Positions 45,387 through 54,990 of a stretch of 64,000 bases of DNA are shown piece after piece. Location of the stretch: contig NZ_JBNGPA010000007.1 in NCBI RefSeq assembly GCF_050589845.1, positions 186,001 through 250,000 on the forward strand, given 5' to 3'. The notes below the pieces were generated by a model that saw only the letters and a list, made by a program, of their open reading frames with translations, searched no databases and had not been told where the DNA came from. The first letter of the stretch is position 1; each line of letters starts with the position of its first letter. A program made the position numbers and the translations under genes. This stretch comes from Carboxylicivirga agarovorans (lineage in GTDB: Bacteria > Bacteroidota > Bacteroidia > Bacteroidales > Marinilabiliaceae).

Positions 45387-48317
45387 CTACTTATACTTGG
45401 AACCCGCATAGTTCATCATATTATACAATAGCTTTTCAGCCACCGGATCTTTATCCAGAAAATCAATAATACGCAGAGTTGACATCAGCATTTGCCCTTT
45501 ACCAATGTTGGCTTCCAGAACATCTGCGGCCCACCAGACTTCACCGGGGCCATTGTAATGACGCAACATATCATCATGGTTGGGAAAATGGTCGTAACCA
45601 ATCATTCCGGCAATATAAGTCCCTTCCTGCTTACTCATGGCTTCAACAGGGTGTACATTTTCATATACGCCATGCATGATCATATTGGTTGGCAATTCAT
45701 TAAACACAGGGTGTTCAGTAACAATATGCGTTTTAGCAGCCCAACCACCTCTGGTGGCCCATTTCGCCAACATCTCAGCATTTAAAGGCAGTGCTTCAGT
45801 ACTTACCTCATCTAATACCCGGTCAAATCCAGGTACCCTATTACCTGTTGTTTCAAGAAACACAGCATATCCCCCTTTTTTAACAAAGTCTTTTACTTCT
45901 AAAACCTTATCTGTAAAGGCCTTGTTCTTTTTATTTACTTTGCCTACTAAAACCGGTATATCACTATTAAGCGATTGGCTAAACTCGACATACTTAAGAC
46001 CTTTAGCTCCCAGAAATGCTTTTAAACTGCCTTCGGGGTCCAGAACAGCGATCTGAACATCCGGTAACTTTAACTGTGATTGGTTAAACACATCAAAAGC
46101 TTGTTCGTTTTCAGTAATCAACTTCCCGGCTTCATCACTTATCTTTACCTCTACAGAATAAGAACCAGACAATGATTTTGTATCCAGATGTGAATCGATA
46201 AAAGTAGAGATACCAGATAGAAAGGATACATTCAAGTCTTCAGACCAAACCACTTTCTGATTATCATCCAGCACCTTTACTTCCACTTGTACCTTTTCAT
46301 CTGTTGATTCGTTCACTCCAAACACCTGTAACTGCATTCCTTTATCTGCATATACATTGCGGGGTAAAATACGGATGGGTGCTATTTGGGGTTGATTGGC
46401 AGCTTTTGTTAAATCATAAACCAATGTCTTAGGATTACGCCATAAGTCTAATAATCCGGCTCCAATCACCCAGTCGCCGCCAACTAAAGCGTGCACACAA
46501 TAGCCTTTAACCGTAGTATTTAATCGCGTCGCTTCGAGCATACGCTTGTTTGCCATGCCATGTATTTTCTGCTCTTCCAGATAAAGGTCACGCACATTGG
46601 GGTATATCTTGTCAAAGCCCGTTTTATCCAATGCAGCTATATACCCCTCATTAAGTTCTTTATGGTAAAGTGTTGGAGCTACAATTGAATTACCCTTTTC
46701 TTCGAATATCTTATTATTTGCTGTTAAATCAGGCGTGCTTCCGTAACCTACCTCAGACAGGTAGGTCATCATACCCGGAACAACATGCTTTCCATAGCTT
46801 TTCACCCCTGTCAAGCCTAATGCCTTTTTCTCTTCCTCTGTTTTCGCTGTTGCCAGATAACCATCAAACTCAGCTTCACATACCTGAGAGCCACTGTAAT
46901 GGTGAATATCATTGAATTTCTTTGGGATGCGCTCATTCGGCAAATAAATATTGGCTCCTTCGCCCCAGCCTCCTGACTCATCTAAAATCATACGGCTTGG
47001 ATCCAACTCCCTTGCCAATACCGACATGGAATTTAGCATCTGTGCTAAAATGGGACGGTTAATTTCATTGAATAATTCCCATTGCACAATACAAGTCCTA
47101 TTGCGATTATTAAGAATGGTTTCTCTCAGTTCATTTTCTACCATATGCGATAAACGTGGCGTAGAGATTGGCCTTAACATACATTCGGTGACTAAACTAC
47201 CAACAGTTAGTACGCCTAAAGAATCACACAAATCCAACCACATAGGTGGTGCCGGTTTCCGCCACGGACGAATCATGTTAAAACCAGCTTCTTTAGCTAA
47301 TAATATTTCTTTAATGGCCATCTCACGACTATCAGGGTATGCCAATTTAACCGGGTATAAGCCTTCAAAAAAAGCTGCCTTAAGATATATAGGCTTACCA
47401 TTTAAAGTAAATACATCGTTTTCAACAGAGAATTCGCGCATTCCAAACTTATGTGACCATGTGTCTTCATTCGTCTTTTCTCCCTCGATGTGAACGATTG
47501 CCTTGTACAGGTATGGATCATCTGTTGACCAATAGTTAACATGATCTATTTTTAGTATTCGGCTTATTTCATTTTTCCCTGGTAAAGCTTCAATGGCTTC
47601 CGAATGCTCCGACACAACAATTCCATCGCTATCCTCAATGCGAATCTTTACTTGTTTATTACTGGCATAGGCGTCAGCATTATTAATGCACATATTCAGC
47701 ACCACTTCATCTGAAGCAATCCTGGGCTCGATAAAGACATCCGCCAGGTAGGTATGTCCCTTGGCGCTTAGTTTCACACCTTGCCAGATACCTCCTGCAA
47801 TGGCGCCGCGCCACATTGGCACTTCCTGACGACCCATACCGTCAATCCGCTTGTCAGTCAAAATTATCGGGCTCACCACTCGTACCATAATAGTATTTTC
47901 CTCACCATACTTTAACAGCTTATCGATTCGGAAACTAAAGGGTGTATAACCGCCCTCATGAAAGCCAAGCACCTGCTCATTAACCCACACTTCTGAGTAA
48001 TAATTAACAGCATCAAATTCAATCTCCACGATTTTACCTTCCCAGCTGGCCGGAATATTGACTTCCCGGGTATAGAAACCAACACCTTCATAGTTCTTTT
48101 CTGTTTCTTCCCAACACGAAGGCACTTCAATGGTTTTGCTATTTAATGTGCTGAAGACTTCATTCAAATACCATTGTTTCTCTATTCCTTCATTGGTATC
48201 ATCAAAAATGATATTCCATCTGCCATTTAAGGAAATGGTATTCGTATCAGTTTGGGCACAGGCTCCAATAGTGATAAATAAAAACAGGACCGCTAAATAT
48301 GTTACGCATGTATTCAT
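45387..48317 (-). CDS. Divergent GH2-family glycosidase, lipoprotein
   Basis: A 976-aa GH2-type enzyme with a lipobox at IGAC (Cys20). The jelly roll (NGRWNIIFDD, VPSCWEE, GVGFYTREVNIP), Ig-like domain and TIM barrel follow. The acid/base lies in WELFNEIN (Glu418) and the nucleophile in YLSEVGYG (Glu522). The residues after about 740 look like a glutamine-amidotransferase/trimerisation-type fold (VLVGKVNKKNKAF, VKKGGYAVFLE) that GH2 beta-galactosidases usually lack. It is closer to the beta-glucuronidase-type branches than to LacZ, so the sugar removed may be uronic acid, galactose or an arabinose-like sugar. It is followed by the GH78-like gene. It lies downstream of the AraC gene, behind a terminator. 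Confidence 0.85.
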   Translation of the reverse strand: MNTCVTYLAVLFLFITIGACAQTDTNTISLNGRWNIIFDDTNEGIEKQWYLNEVFSTLNSKTIEVPSCWEETEKNYEGVGFYTREVNIPASWEGKIVEIEFDAVNYYSEVWVNEQVLGFHEGGYTPFSFRIDKLLKYGEENTIMVRVVSPIILTDKRIDGMGRQEVPMWRGAIAGGIWQGVKLSAKGHTYLADVFIEPRIASDEVVLNMCINNADAYASNKQVKIRIEDSDGIVVSEHSEAIEALPGKNEISRILKIDHVNYWSTDDPYLYKAIVHIEGEKTNEDTWSHKFGMREFSVENDVFTLNGKPIYLKAAFFEGLYPVKLAYPDSREMAIKEILLAKEAGFNMIRPWRKPAPPMWLDLCDSLGVLTVGSLVTECMLRPISTPRLSHMVENELRETILNNRNRTCIVQWELFNEINRPILAQMLNSMSVLARELDPSRMILDESGGWGEGANIYLPNERIPKKFNDIHHYSGSQVCEAEFDGYLATAKTEEEKKALGLTGVKSYGKHVVPGMMTYLSEVGYGSTPDLTANNKIFEEKGNSIVAPTLYHKELNEGYIAALDKTGFDKIYPNVRDLYLEEQKIHGMANKRMLEATRLNTTVKGYCVHALVGGDWVIGAGLLDLWRNPKTLVYDLTKAANQPQIAPIRILPRNVYADKGMQLQVFGVNESTDEKVQVEVKVLDDNQKVVWSEDLNVSFLSGISTFIDSHLDTKSLSGSYSVEVKISDEAGKLITENEQAFDVFNQSQLKLPDVQIAVLDPEGSLKAFLGAKGLKYVEFSQSLNSDIPVLVGKVNKKNKAFTDKVLEVKDFVKKGGYAVFLETTGNRVPGFDRVLDEVSTEALPLNAEMLAKWATRGGWAAKTHIVTEHPVFNELPTNMIMHGVYENVHPVEAMSKQEGTYIAGMIGYDHFPNHDDMLRHYNGPGEVWWAADVLEANIGKGQMLMSTLRIIDFLDKDPVAEKLLYNMMNYAGSKYK

Positions 48318-48378
48318 TAGTGAAAATTATTTCGTTCAATTAAGGTGGATCATTCTTTGCTACCCCCTCGTCAATAGG

Positions 48379-48386
48379 CAAATGTA
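48379..48386 (-). promoter_or_regulatory. Candidate -7 promoter element of the GH2-GH78 unit
   Basis: The minus strand reads TACATTTG (TAnnTTTG) 62 bp before the GH2 start codon. No clear -33 TTTG is seen. Confidence 0.35.
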
Positions 48387-48452
48387 TAGGAAAGCATGTG
48401 CTGAAATATTGCATTATTTATCTAACAATGACCATATATTACCTGTCATTAT

Positions 48453-48486
48453 AAAAAAATGACAGCCGATATCCAACTGTCATTTT
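48453..48486 (-). terminator. Intrinsic terminator of the AraC gene
   Basis: A 10-bp perfect stem (48456-48465 with 48477-48486, AAAATGACAG arm) has an 11-nt loop and a T run on the minus strand. It begins 67 bp after the stop codon of the 48553 gene. Confidence 0.82.
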
Positions 48487-48552
48487 AGTATTAGGAATCA
48501 GCATTTCCGGCAAGCTATTCCTGTGTATATTTCTATATTATAAAGGTTCATA

Positions 48553-49443
48553 TCAAGCAGAAAATGTCTGTAATCCTATACTTGAATTTAAAACCTGATA
48601 CTTTCTCTTGAAATCACGAGGGGTTACTTGTTTTAATTCTTTAAATACACGATTAAAACTTGTCAATGAATTAAAACCGGTATCAAAGCACACGTCAGAA
48701 ATTGATTTATCACCATTAATAAGAAGCTCGCAAGCCTTGCCTATTCGGTATTCATTCAGAAACTGAAAAATCGTTTTATTGGTTCGTGTCTTAAAAAAAC
48801 GGCACAACGAATTTGGTGTCATGGCTGCTTCATCAGAGATATCTTCCAAAGTAAGCGGACTATTATAATTGCCAGATAAAAAGTCAATTATCCTATTTAA
48901 TCGATACTCTTCTGAATTATTTGCCGGCAGAGAAAACTCAGGGCTTGCCAAAAGTTCAATTTCTGTTTGTTCTGCCAATATATTTAAAATCTGAAGTAGC
49001 AGAATAAACTGCATAGCAACATCCGCATCTGAAATGGATACCAATAAATTATTAACCTGAGCAACTGCTTTATCGTTGAATTTAACTCCACGCTGTGATT
49101 CACTTAAAAGCTGTTTTATACGGCTAAATTCAAACATGGACAACAGATTGAACGCAGGATGACTTGTATCAAACTTGATAACAACCGCTTCCAATCCATC
49201 TTTCTCTACTTCCTCACTATTTTTCCACAGATGTGGCAAACCTGCACCAACCAGTACCAGGTCACCCATCTCAAATTCAGATAAATTATCACCTACGACT
49301 CTTGACCCCTTTCCCCTTAAATAATAGATTAACTCATGCTCATCATGATAATGCCAATTTTGCTCAAAGTGTCGCCGCTTTATTCTTTCTATAGCCACAA
49401 CACTCTTCTCTTTACTTTTATTGGATTTATATTTAAGCTTCAT
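48553..49443 (-). CDS. Cupin-AraC family transcriptional regulator
   Basis: A cytoplasmic one-component regulator of 296 aa. The N-terminal cupin-like domain (about residues 15-90; HYHDEHELIYYLRGKG, GDLVLVGAGLPHLW) probably binds a small sugar or derivative. The C-terminal two-helix AraC DNA-binding domain covers about 190-285 (LTLEDISDEAAMTPNSLCRF, ISDVCFDTGFNSLTSFNRVF, VTPRDFKRKY). It sits downstream of the HTCS and of a 37-codon membrane ORF, and upstream of the GH2-GH78 unit, so it may tune this part of the locus. No signal peptide. Confidence 0.92.
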   Translation of the reverse strand: MKLKYKSNKSKEKSVVAIERIKRRHFEQNWHYHDEHELIYYLRGKGSRVVGDNLSEFEMGDLVLVGAGLPHLWKNSEEVEKDGLEAVVIKFDTSHPAFNLLSMFEFSRIKQLLSESQRGVKFNDKAVAQVNNLLVSISDADVAMQFILLLQILNILAEQTEIELLASPEFSLPANNSEEYRLNRIIDFLSGNYNSPLTLEDISDEAAMTPNSLCRFFKTRTNKTIFQFLNEYRIGKACELLINGDKSISDVCFDTGFNSLTSFNRVFKELKQVTPRDFKRKYQVLNSSIGLQTFSA

Positions 49444-49487
49444 GTTAATTGGATTTAGGATTCTTCAAATTAAACCGAACTTATTAT

Positions 49488-49601
49488 CTAATTGATCAGA
49501 ACAAACAATAGAAGAGATAATAGAATAGCCAGTATACCAAACAAGGCATATTTTGTCATTTTAATTCTCCTGATCGCTGCTTGTGCTTCCTTATTATCCA
49601 T
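49488..49601 (-). CDS. Small single-span membrane protein (37 aa), hypothetical
   Basis: Reading the minus strand from the ATG at 49599-49601 gives a 37-residue frame ending TAG at 49488. It has a polar, basic start (MDNKEAQAAIRRIKMTKYA) followed by one hydrophobic helix (about residues 19-36) and a final Asn. An AGAGGT-like ribosome-binding site lies 8-10 bp upstream. It sits between the HTCS and AraC genes, 44 bp before the AraC start. Small membrane proteins of this kind can modulate sensors or transporters; no family is recognised and it may be specific to the lineage. Confidence 0.6.
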   Translation of the reverse strand: MDNKEAQAAIRRIKMTKYALFGILAILLSLLLFVLIN

Positions 49602-49933
49602 TATTATTGACCTCTTGATTTTACCGTTTGCAAGTTGATTTATTTTATGCTTCGGGCAATACATCGTTTATTCAACTTATGTAATTAAAGGCTTCAACAT
49701 ATCCTGCATCATTTATTCAAATCATGTAGGCAAATCATTCAGAAACATCAGCCTAAGATCTGCCTATCAATAACATAGCTGCAATCAGATAATATTACTC
49801 ATCATTTTAAAACAAGCACTTATCATCCCCTCATCCTTAAACTAAGGATGATAGCAGAACAGGAAATGCTACCGTCTAAAATAAAATCAAACTGTTGTTT
49901 TCGGAGAACATTAACGCCTAGGAGTATATGCTA
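49602..49933. other. 332-bp gap between the HTCS and the small membrane ORF
   Basis: No further gene is evident. It holds a perfect 9-bp hairpin with a 3-nt loop at 49831-49851 (TCATCCTTA arm), downstream of the HTCS stop codon and without a T run, so it is more likely an mRNA structure than a full terminator. Confidence 0.5.
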
Positions 49934-52900
49934 CTAAGTATTCTTATTGCGGTATTCGGTAAGTGTTTCACCATATTGCTCCTTAAAGTTCTTTCTGAAA
50001 CTTCTTGAATCAAGGTACCCAACTCTTTCGATAATTTCTGAGACAGTTAAATCAGTATCTCTTAGAAGCTGAGCTGCTTTTTTCAGGCGGATTGACTTAA
50101 TAAAACCAGCTGGTGTTTGATTCGTAGCCTTTCTGATTTTCCGATAAAAAGATGATGAGCTCATGGCTAATTCTTTGGATAGCATATCGGGCGTAAATTC
50201 AGGCAATTTCATATGCCTTTCTACTATATTCACCGACTGCTTCAAAAATTTGGCTTCCGCAGAACTAATTTCCTCATTTTCAGCCTCCAGAATAATCTTA
50301 TTAGCATACTTTTCTTTAAGCATTATTCTTGAAGCAATTAATTGTTTGATCTCTTCCAATAACAATTCAGGGTTAAATGGCTTCCTGACATATGAATCAG
50401 CTCCCTTTCTGGATCCAAACAGCTGCTCCCTGTCACTGCCTTTAGCTGTTAGTAAAATCACAGGTATATCAGAGATCAACTGGTTGGTTTTAATCTTTTC
50501 ACACAACTCATAACCATCCATTCTCGGCATCATAACATCCGATAATACTAAAGCCGGTTTGTACTCAACAGCCTTTTCAAAACCATCGTAACCATCATCA
50601 GCCTCAATGATATTGTAATACGTTCCTAGAAACTCCTTTAAGTATTCCCTCAGCTCCTTGTTATCCTCAACAATTAATACGGTGGTACCCTTAGTCCCTT
50701 TATTAACTGAAGCTTTTGATACAAAACCATCAGGTGAAACTGGTAATAAGGCTTGTTTATCATGCTTTGTTAATTCATCCGGTGAAAAGTGCTCCTTCCC
50801 TTTCTTCAAATAAACAGAAAAGATAACTGGTTTCTTCTCTTCACTTAAAACACTAACTTTTCCTTTATGAAGCTCAGTAAATACTTTAACCAGTTGCAAG
50901 CCTATTCCGCTGCTTCCAATGGAACTATTGCCTTTTACCTGGTAGAAACGCTCAAACAGATGCTTGATCTCAGCTCTGGGAATAGCTTTGCCTTCATTGC
51001 ATATATCAATTTTGTAATACTTGTTATCTTCAGTTACATGCAAAACAACTTTACCATTGGGTTGAACATGCTTGAAAGCATTTGACAGAAGATTTGTTAA
51101 CACAACTGAAATACGCTCTGAATCTGCATAAACCAAAGTTTCTTTGGCTTGATATAGAACCTTAAACGAAAGTTCTTTTAACTTTGCCAGCTGCTTAAAA
51201 GGAAGACTGTTCTCATTGATCAGTTCCTGCAGGTTGCATTCATTGACATTGAGCTCTATTTTACCGGAGTCTATCTTCCTGAACTCAAGCAATTGATTTA
51301 CCAGATCATACAAACGACTGGTATTCAAATCAATCAGTCGCATGCGATCTTTATAGAAGTTAGCCTTTAGCTCAGAAAAGTCCTTATTTAGCAGCTCTTT
51401 TACAGGTGCCAGAATTAAGGTCAGTGGTGTTCTGAATTCATGGGAAATATTGGTAAAGAAGCGCAACTTATAATCGTTCAATTCTTTGATTTGATTTTTT
51501 TGCAGACGCTCCACTTCAATGGCATTTTGTAACCGTTCCTGACTAACAACCATGCGTATAATTATAAATACCACCAACAGGATAAAAAACACATAGGCAA
51601 CAATGGCATATGTACTTTTCCAGGGGGCCGGCAAAACTGTAATTCGAAGCTCTTTATGGTTATTACTCCATATCCCATTACTATTGGTGCCTTTAATTTG
51701 CAATTTATAGTCATCGGGCTTCAGGTTGCTGAATGATATTTCACGTTGATTAACCAACTCAATCCAATCTGAATCAGAACCAATCAAACGATAAGCATAT
51801 TGGTTCTTATCCGGAGATTTATAATCAAGAGATGCGATCTTAAGCGAAAATTCATTTTCCTTATACGATAATGTTATTTCTTCAAGCTCATTGATATTCG
51901 ATGTTAATAAATGACCATCTCCTACCTGCTGCTCTTTGTTCAATATCTTAAAACCTGATATGACAAGCGGGGGCTGATAGTTATTCCATACAATGTCCTG
52001 GGAATCAAAGTAGGTTAATGCAGTATAACCACCGAAATAAATTGTGCCATCTGCACCTTTCCATTGCGCTCCTTCTGAGTATGAATAATCGCCCAAGCCG
52101 TCAGCCCTGTCATAATTTAGCACTTGTTTGTTTTCCGGATTCAATGACGAAATACCGACATTAGTTGAACACCATATCAAGCCGCTATTTCCAACCACAA
52201 TTCCGTTTATATAGTCATCTGCAAGCCCTTTAGCTCTGTTAAAAGTATTAAGAACAGGTGTTCCCGATAAATCTGATTCAAGTTGATGAAGGCTGCAGGG
52301 TGTGCCAAACCAGATGCTTCCTTTTTTATCGATTTCCAAACACAACATTATATCACAGGCCAGGGATGTGGAAACTCCCAGATTCTTTAGCGATAAGAAA
52401 GCTGAATCAGAGGCATTAAATTGATAGAGTCCATTGTAAGTAGCAAACCACATGTTACCTGATAAATCCTTTCGTATTGCTGTCACCCTGTTATCTCCCA
52501 GCATGCCTTCTTTATCACCACCAACAAAATGTTTGATCAGTCGATAATTCGACTCGTTTTTTTGAAAAAGAAACACGCCTCTTTGCTGAGTGCCGATCCA
52601 AAGCTTGTTTTCATCAAAGAACAATTGATGAACTTTTCTGATACGCTTAAATTCTTCATCTTGAAAAAACCTGGAAGCAGATAAAAAATGAAAACCTCCA
52701 ACTGTCTTCTCTATCGTGAAAATTCCCTCCTCAAAACAAACCCACAAATTACCGGCAGGTCCTTTACCAATCGTTTTTACCGTGCCATTTTTCAACATGG
52801 GATCTGACCGTACGTTTTGGAATGTTTTATTGTCAGTTGAATAAAAGAGGCCATTGCCATTAGTTCCTATCCAGGTGATACCATTATCATCGGTAAAAAC

Positions 52901-53932
52901 GACATTAATATGACTTATATTCCGTTCACGGGAATCTAATATAGTAACACTATTGAAATTATTTTTTTGTGCAATGCGAACAATACCGGCTTGTGTCGCT
53001 AACCATAAATCCCCTATTTGATCTTCGAATATATCTCTTATAACATGATAGTCTACGGGTGCTGATTGAGCATTATCTGGATAAATTTCAACTTTACTGA
53101 ACAATGCCTTTTCCTTATCGAAAAGATATAAACCTTCTCCCCATGTACCAACCCATAAGCGACCTTTTGTATCATTGAGTAAACTATAGTTTCGGGCATT
53201 CTTCGTCAGTTTATTGATATAAACCTCAGATTGTAATGTCTTGAAATTGACTTTCATGAGCTCCTGGGACCATCCCAATGCCCAGATACATTCATTCCTT
53301 TCATCCATCGTAATTGAGGTGATACTTTTTCCTCCAAAGTTTACAATTGGCCCATCACCATCAATGTACTTCAAACCAGTACTTGAAGCCACCCAAATCC
53401 TGCCATTACCCGTCTCTGCAAAATCCCTGACCTGCCCGGCTTCTTTGTAATGAATAACAGTGTCACGCTTTATACAAACAAGGCCATTACTCCAGGAGCC
53501 TATCCAGGTATTTCCTTTACTATCTTCATAGAAGGAAAGTACTCTGCTTAAGCCATATTGACTGGCCTGCTTAATGTCATTAAACGACTCTTTTGAATTA
53601 ATATACTTTGATGGCCCTCCTGATTTAAGGCCAATGCAGATTTCATCCCTTGAGTTTAAAAACAGGGCTTCAATGGAAGGATTGGATATGCCGGTGGAGT
53701 CCTGCTCTGAAGGTTTGTAATGCTTAAACTCATAGCCATCGTAGCGATTTAATCCACCCCGGGTACCGAACCACATAAAACCATATTGATCCTGCACTAT
53801 GGAGGTTACTTCATTGTGCGATAAACCATCTTTAACAGATAGAAAACTCAACTGGTAATTGTCTGGTGTGGAATAAATTACAAAACAATGTAAAACGATA
53901 ATTCCCAAGAGTAGTAAACGCATCTTTACCAT
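49934..53932 (-). CDS. Hybrid two-component system regulator (HTCS)
   Basis: A one-polypeptide sensor and regulator of 1332 aa that activates PUL transcription on binding an oligosaccharide in the periplasm. In order: signal peptide (to about 22), a periplasmic sensor of Reg_prop beta-propeller repeats (about 30-640; many W[FI]GT, for example GFMWFGTRGGLNRYDGYEF), a Y_Y_Y domain (about 690-760), one transmembrane helix (about 773-796), HisKA with SHEFRTPLTL (His831), HATPase with GSSGIGLQLVK, a receiver domain with VLSDVMMPRMDG (Asp1132), and a C-terminal AraC DNA-binding domain (about 1230-1330). All phosphorelay residues are present. It is the probable master regulator of the downstream PUL. 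Confidence 0.97.
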   Translation of the reverse strand: MVKMRLLLLGIIVLHCFVIYSTPDNYQLSFLSVKDGLSHNEVTSIVQDQYGFMWFGTRGGLNRYDGYEFKHYKPSEQDSTGISNPSIEALFLNSRDEICIGLKSGGPSKYINSKESFNDIKQASQYGLSRVLSFYEDSKGNTWIGSWSNGLVCIKRDTVIHYKEAGQVRDFAETGNGRIWVASSTGLKYIDGDGPIVNFGGKSITSITMDERNECIWALGWSQELMKVNFKTLQSEVYINKLTKNARNYSLLNDTKGRLWVGTWGEGLYLFDKEKALFSKVEIYPDNAQSAPVDYHVIRDIFEDQIGDLWLATQAGIVRIAQKNNFNSVTILDSRERNISHINVVFTDDNGITWIGTNGNGLFYSTDNKTFQNVRSDPMLKNGTVKTIGKGPAGNLWVCFEEGIFTIEKTVGGFHFLSASRFFQDEEFKRIRKVHQLFFDENKLWIGTQQRGVFLFQKNESNYRLIKHFVGGDKEGMLGDNRVTAIRKDLSGNMWFATYNGLYQFNASDSAFLSLKNLGVSTSLACDIMLCLEIDKKGSIWFGTPCSLHQLESDLSGTPVLNTFNRAKGLADDYINGIVVGNSGLIWCSTNVGISSLNPENKQVLNYDRADGLGDYSYSEGAQWKGADGTIYFGGYTALTYFDSQDIVWNNYQPPLVISGFKILNKEQQVGDGHLLTSNINELEEITLSYKENEFSLKIASLDYKSPDKNQYAYRLIGSDSDWIELVNQREISFSNLKPDDYKLQIKGTNSNGIWSNNHKELRITVLPAPWKSTYAIVAYVFFILLVVFIIIRMVVSQERLQNAIEVERLQKNQIKELNDYKLRFFTNISHEFRTPLTLILAPVKELLNKDFSELKANFYKDRMRLIDLNTSRLYDLVNQLLEFRKIDSGKIELNVNECNLQELINENSLPFKQLAKLKELSFKVLYQAKETLVYADSERISVVLTNLLSNAFKHVQPNGKVVLHVTEDNKYYKIDICNEGKAIPRAEIKHLFERFYQVKGNSSIGSSGIGLQLVKVFTELHKGKVSVLSEEKKPVIFSVYLKKGKEHFSPDELTKHDKQALLPVSPDGFVSKASVNKGTKGTTVLIVEDNKELREYLKEFLGTYYNIIEADDGYDGFEKAVEYKPALVLSDVMMPRMDGYELCEKIKTNQLISDIPVILLTAKGSDREQLFGSRKGADSYVRKPFNPELLLEEIKQLIASRIMLKEKYANKIILEAENEEISSAEAKFLKQSVNIVERHMKLPEFTPDMLSKELAMSSSSFYRKIRKATNQTPAGFIKSIRLKKAAQLLRDTDLTVSEIIERVGYLDSRSFRKNFKEQYGETLTEYRNKNT

Positions 53933-54483
53933 TATTTTTTCATTCGGCAGTGGTGATTATTCGATCAGAAAGATAAGTAATTACTCTTAAAAATTTTACT
54001 AACTGTATCGCGAACAAAAAACATTGTCATCACAACATCAGGTAATCTGAGTGTATACATCTGAAAAAGGTATTTATTTAAAGCTATTGTCATAAATCAC
54101 CTACTTAATTGAACTCCGCAATCACAAAATATTAAGCCGGCTTAGGAAGATATTATGTTGTAAGAAGTTAAAAAAACAATCTATTTTGTATAGTTGATAC
54201 ACGAACATGCCAATTAATACACTTGCATATTCCCACGCTAATTATAATTCTTTCTCAGAAATTTCCTCTTGTTTCCATTTACATTATTCAAGAGTTCAAT
54301 CTGGAAGGGGAATAAAAAAAGGAAGGGGAACTAACGCTCCCCTTTTAACCCTTAAAAAACTAACCCTAAAAACAAGTGGTTAACCGACTTGTTACTTTTA
54401 ATATCTTACGAAATCCTGTTCTTTCATTTCAATTAACATACAAATATAAGTAATTGTTTTTAATCTGATTAAAGGAATCTGTT
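53933..54483. other. 551-bp region between the HTCS and the RNA methyltransferase gene
   Basis: Contains the terminator at 54314-54344 near its right end. The rest (53933-54300) is AT-rich with no convincing gene; it presumably carries the HTCS promoter, although no TAnnTTTG match was found on the minus strand. Confidence 0.5.
54314..54344 (-). terminator. Intrinsic terminator of the CCA enzyme / RNA methyltransferase unit
   Basis: The stem AAGGGGA (54323-54329) pairs with 54338-54344 around an 8-nt loop, followed on the minus strand by a T run (complement of 54314-54320). The stem starts about 140 bp after the stop codon. Confidence 0.75.
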
Positions 54484-54990
54484 TTATTTAAGATTCTGCC
54501 TTAACCATTCAAACAGACATGTTGCGGCAGCATGTGATACATTCATTGATTTGATAGCCCCCGGCATCGGAACATAAACAGCTTCATCACATCTGGCTAG
54601 TATTTCCTCTGAAATGCCATACTTCTCATTACCCAACACTATGGCCATCTTTGCGGGCAATTCATTCTCGTATAAATCACTGGCTCCGTCAACAGTTTCA
54701 AGTGCTACAAGGCGATAACTATCGGGAATAACCAGCGTATCGGCCGACTGCCACTCCACCTTTACATGACCCATAGCCGCTCCGGCTGTTTTCTTAACTT
54801 TACTCTGACGACACGCTTCACTGCCCAACACAATTACCCTTGATGCATCGACATTAGCTGCCAGACGAATGATACTGCCTATGTTTTCTGGGGTTGAAAA
54901 ATTATCAGTAACAATAATTATATCACTACCTTCTTTTATTGAGCAGGTATTTGTCTCGTTGAAAAAATATTTTGAGTGCGTTTCAGGCAT
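54484..54990 (-). CDS. SpoU (TrmH)-family RNA 2'-O-methyltransferase
   Basis: A cytoplasmic SPOUT methyltransferase of 168 aa that adds a methyl group from SAM to a ribose 2'-OH in tRNA or rRNA. The three SpoU motifs are seen: NFSTPENIGSIIRLA (about residues 29-43), IVLGNEKYGIS, and VYVPMPGAIKSMNVSHAAA near the C-terminus, which form the SAM-binding knot. The start codon directly abuts the stop codon of the upstream CCA-family gene (no spacing), so the two are translationally coupled. The short length without an N-terminal RNA-binding domain fits the minimal SpoU type. The exact RNA target is unknown. Confidence 0.88.
   Translation of the reverse strand: MPETHSKYFFNETNTCSIKEGSDIIIVTDNFSTPENIGSIIRLAANVDASRVIVLGSEACRQSKVKKTAGAAMGHVKVEWQSADTLVIPDSYRLVALETVDGASDLYENELPAKMAIVLGNEKYGISEEILARCDEAVYVPMPGAIKSMNVSHAAATCLFEWLRQNLK

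Noticed and set aside
45637..46056. 139-codon plus-strand frame
   Set aside because: Lies fully antisense within the GH2 gene at 45387-48317, which has complete catalytic motifs.
46951..47493. 180-codon plus-strand frame
   Set aside because: Antisense shadow of the same GH2 gene; no domain or signal.
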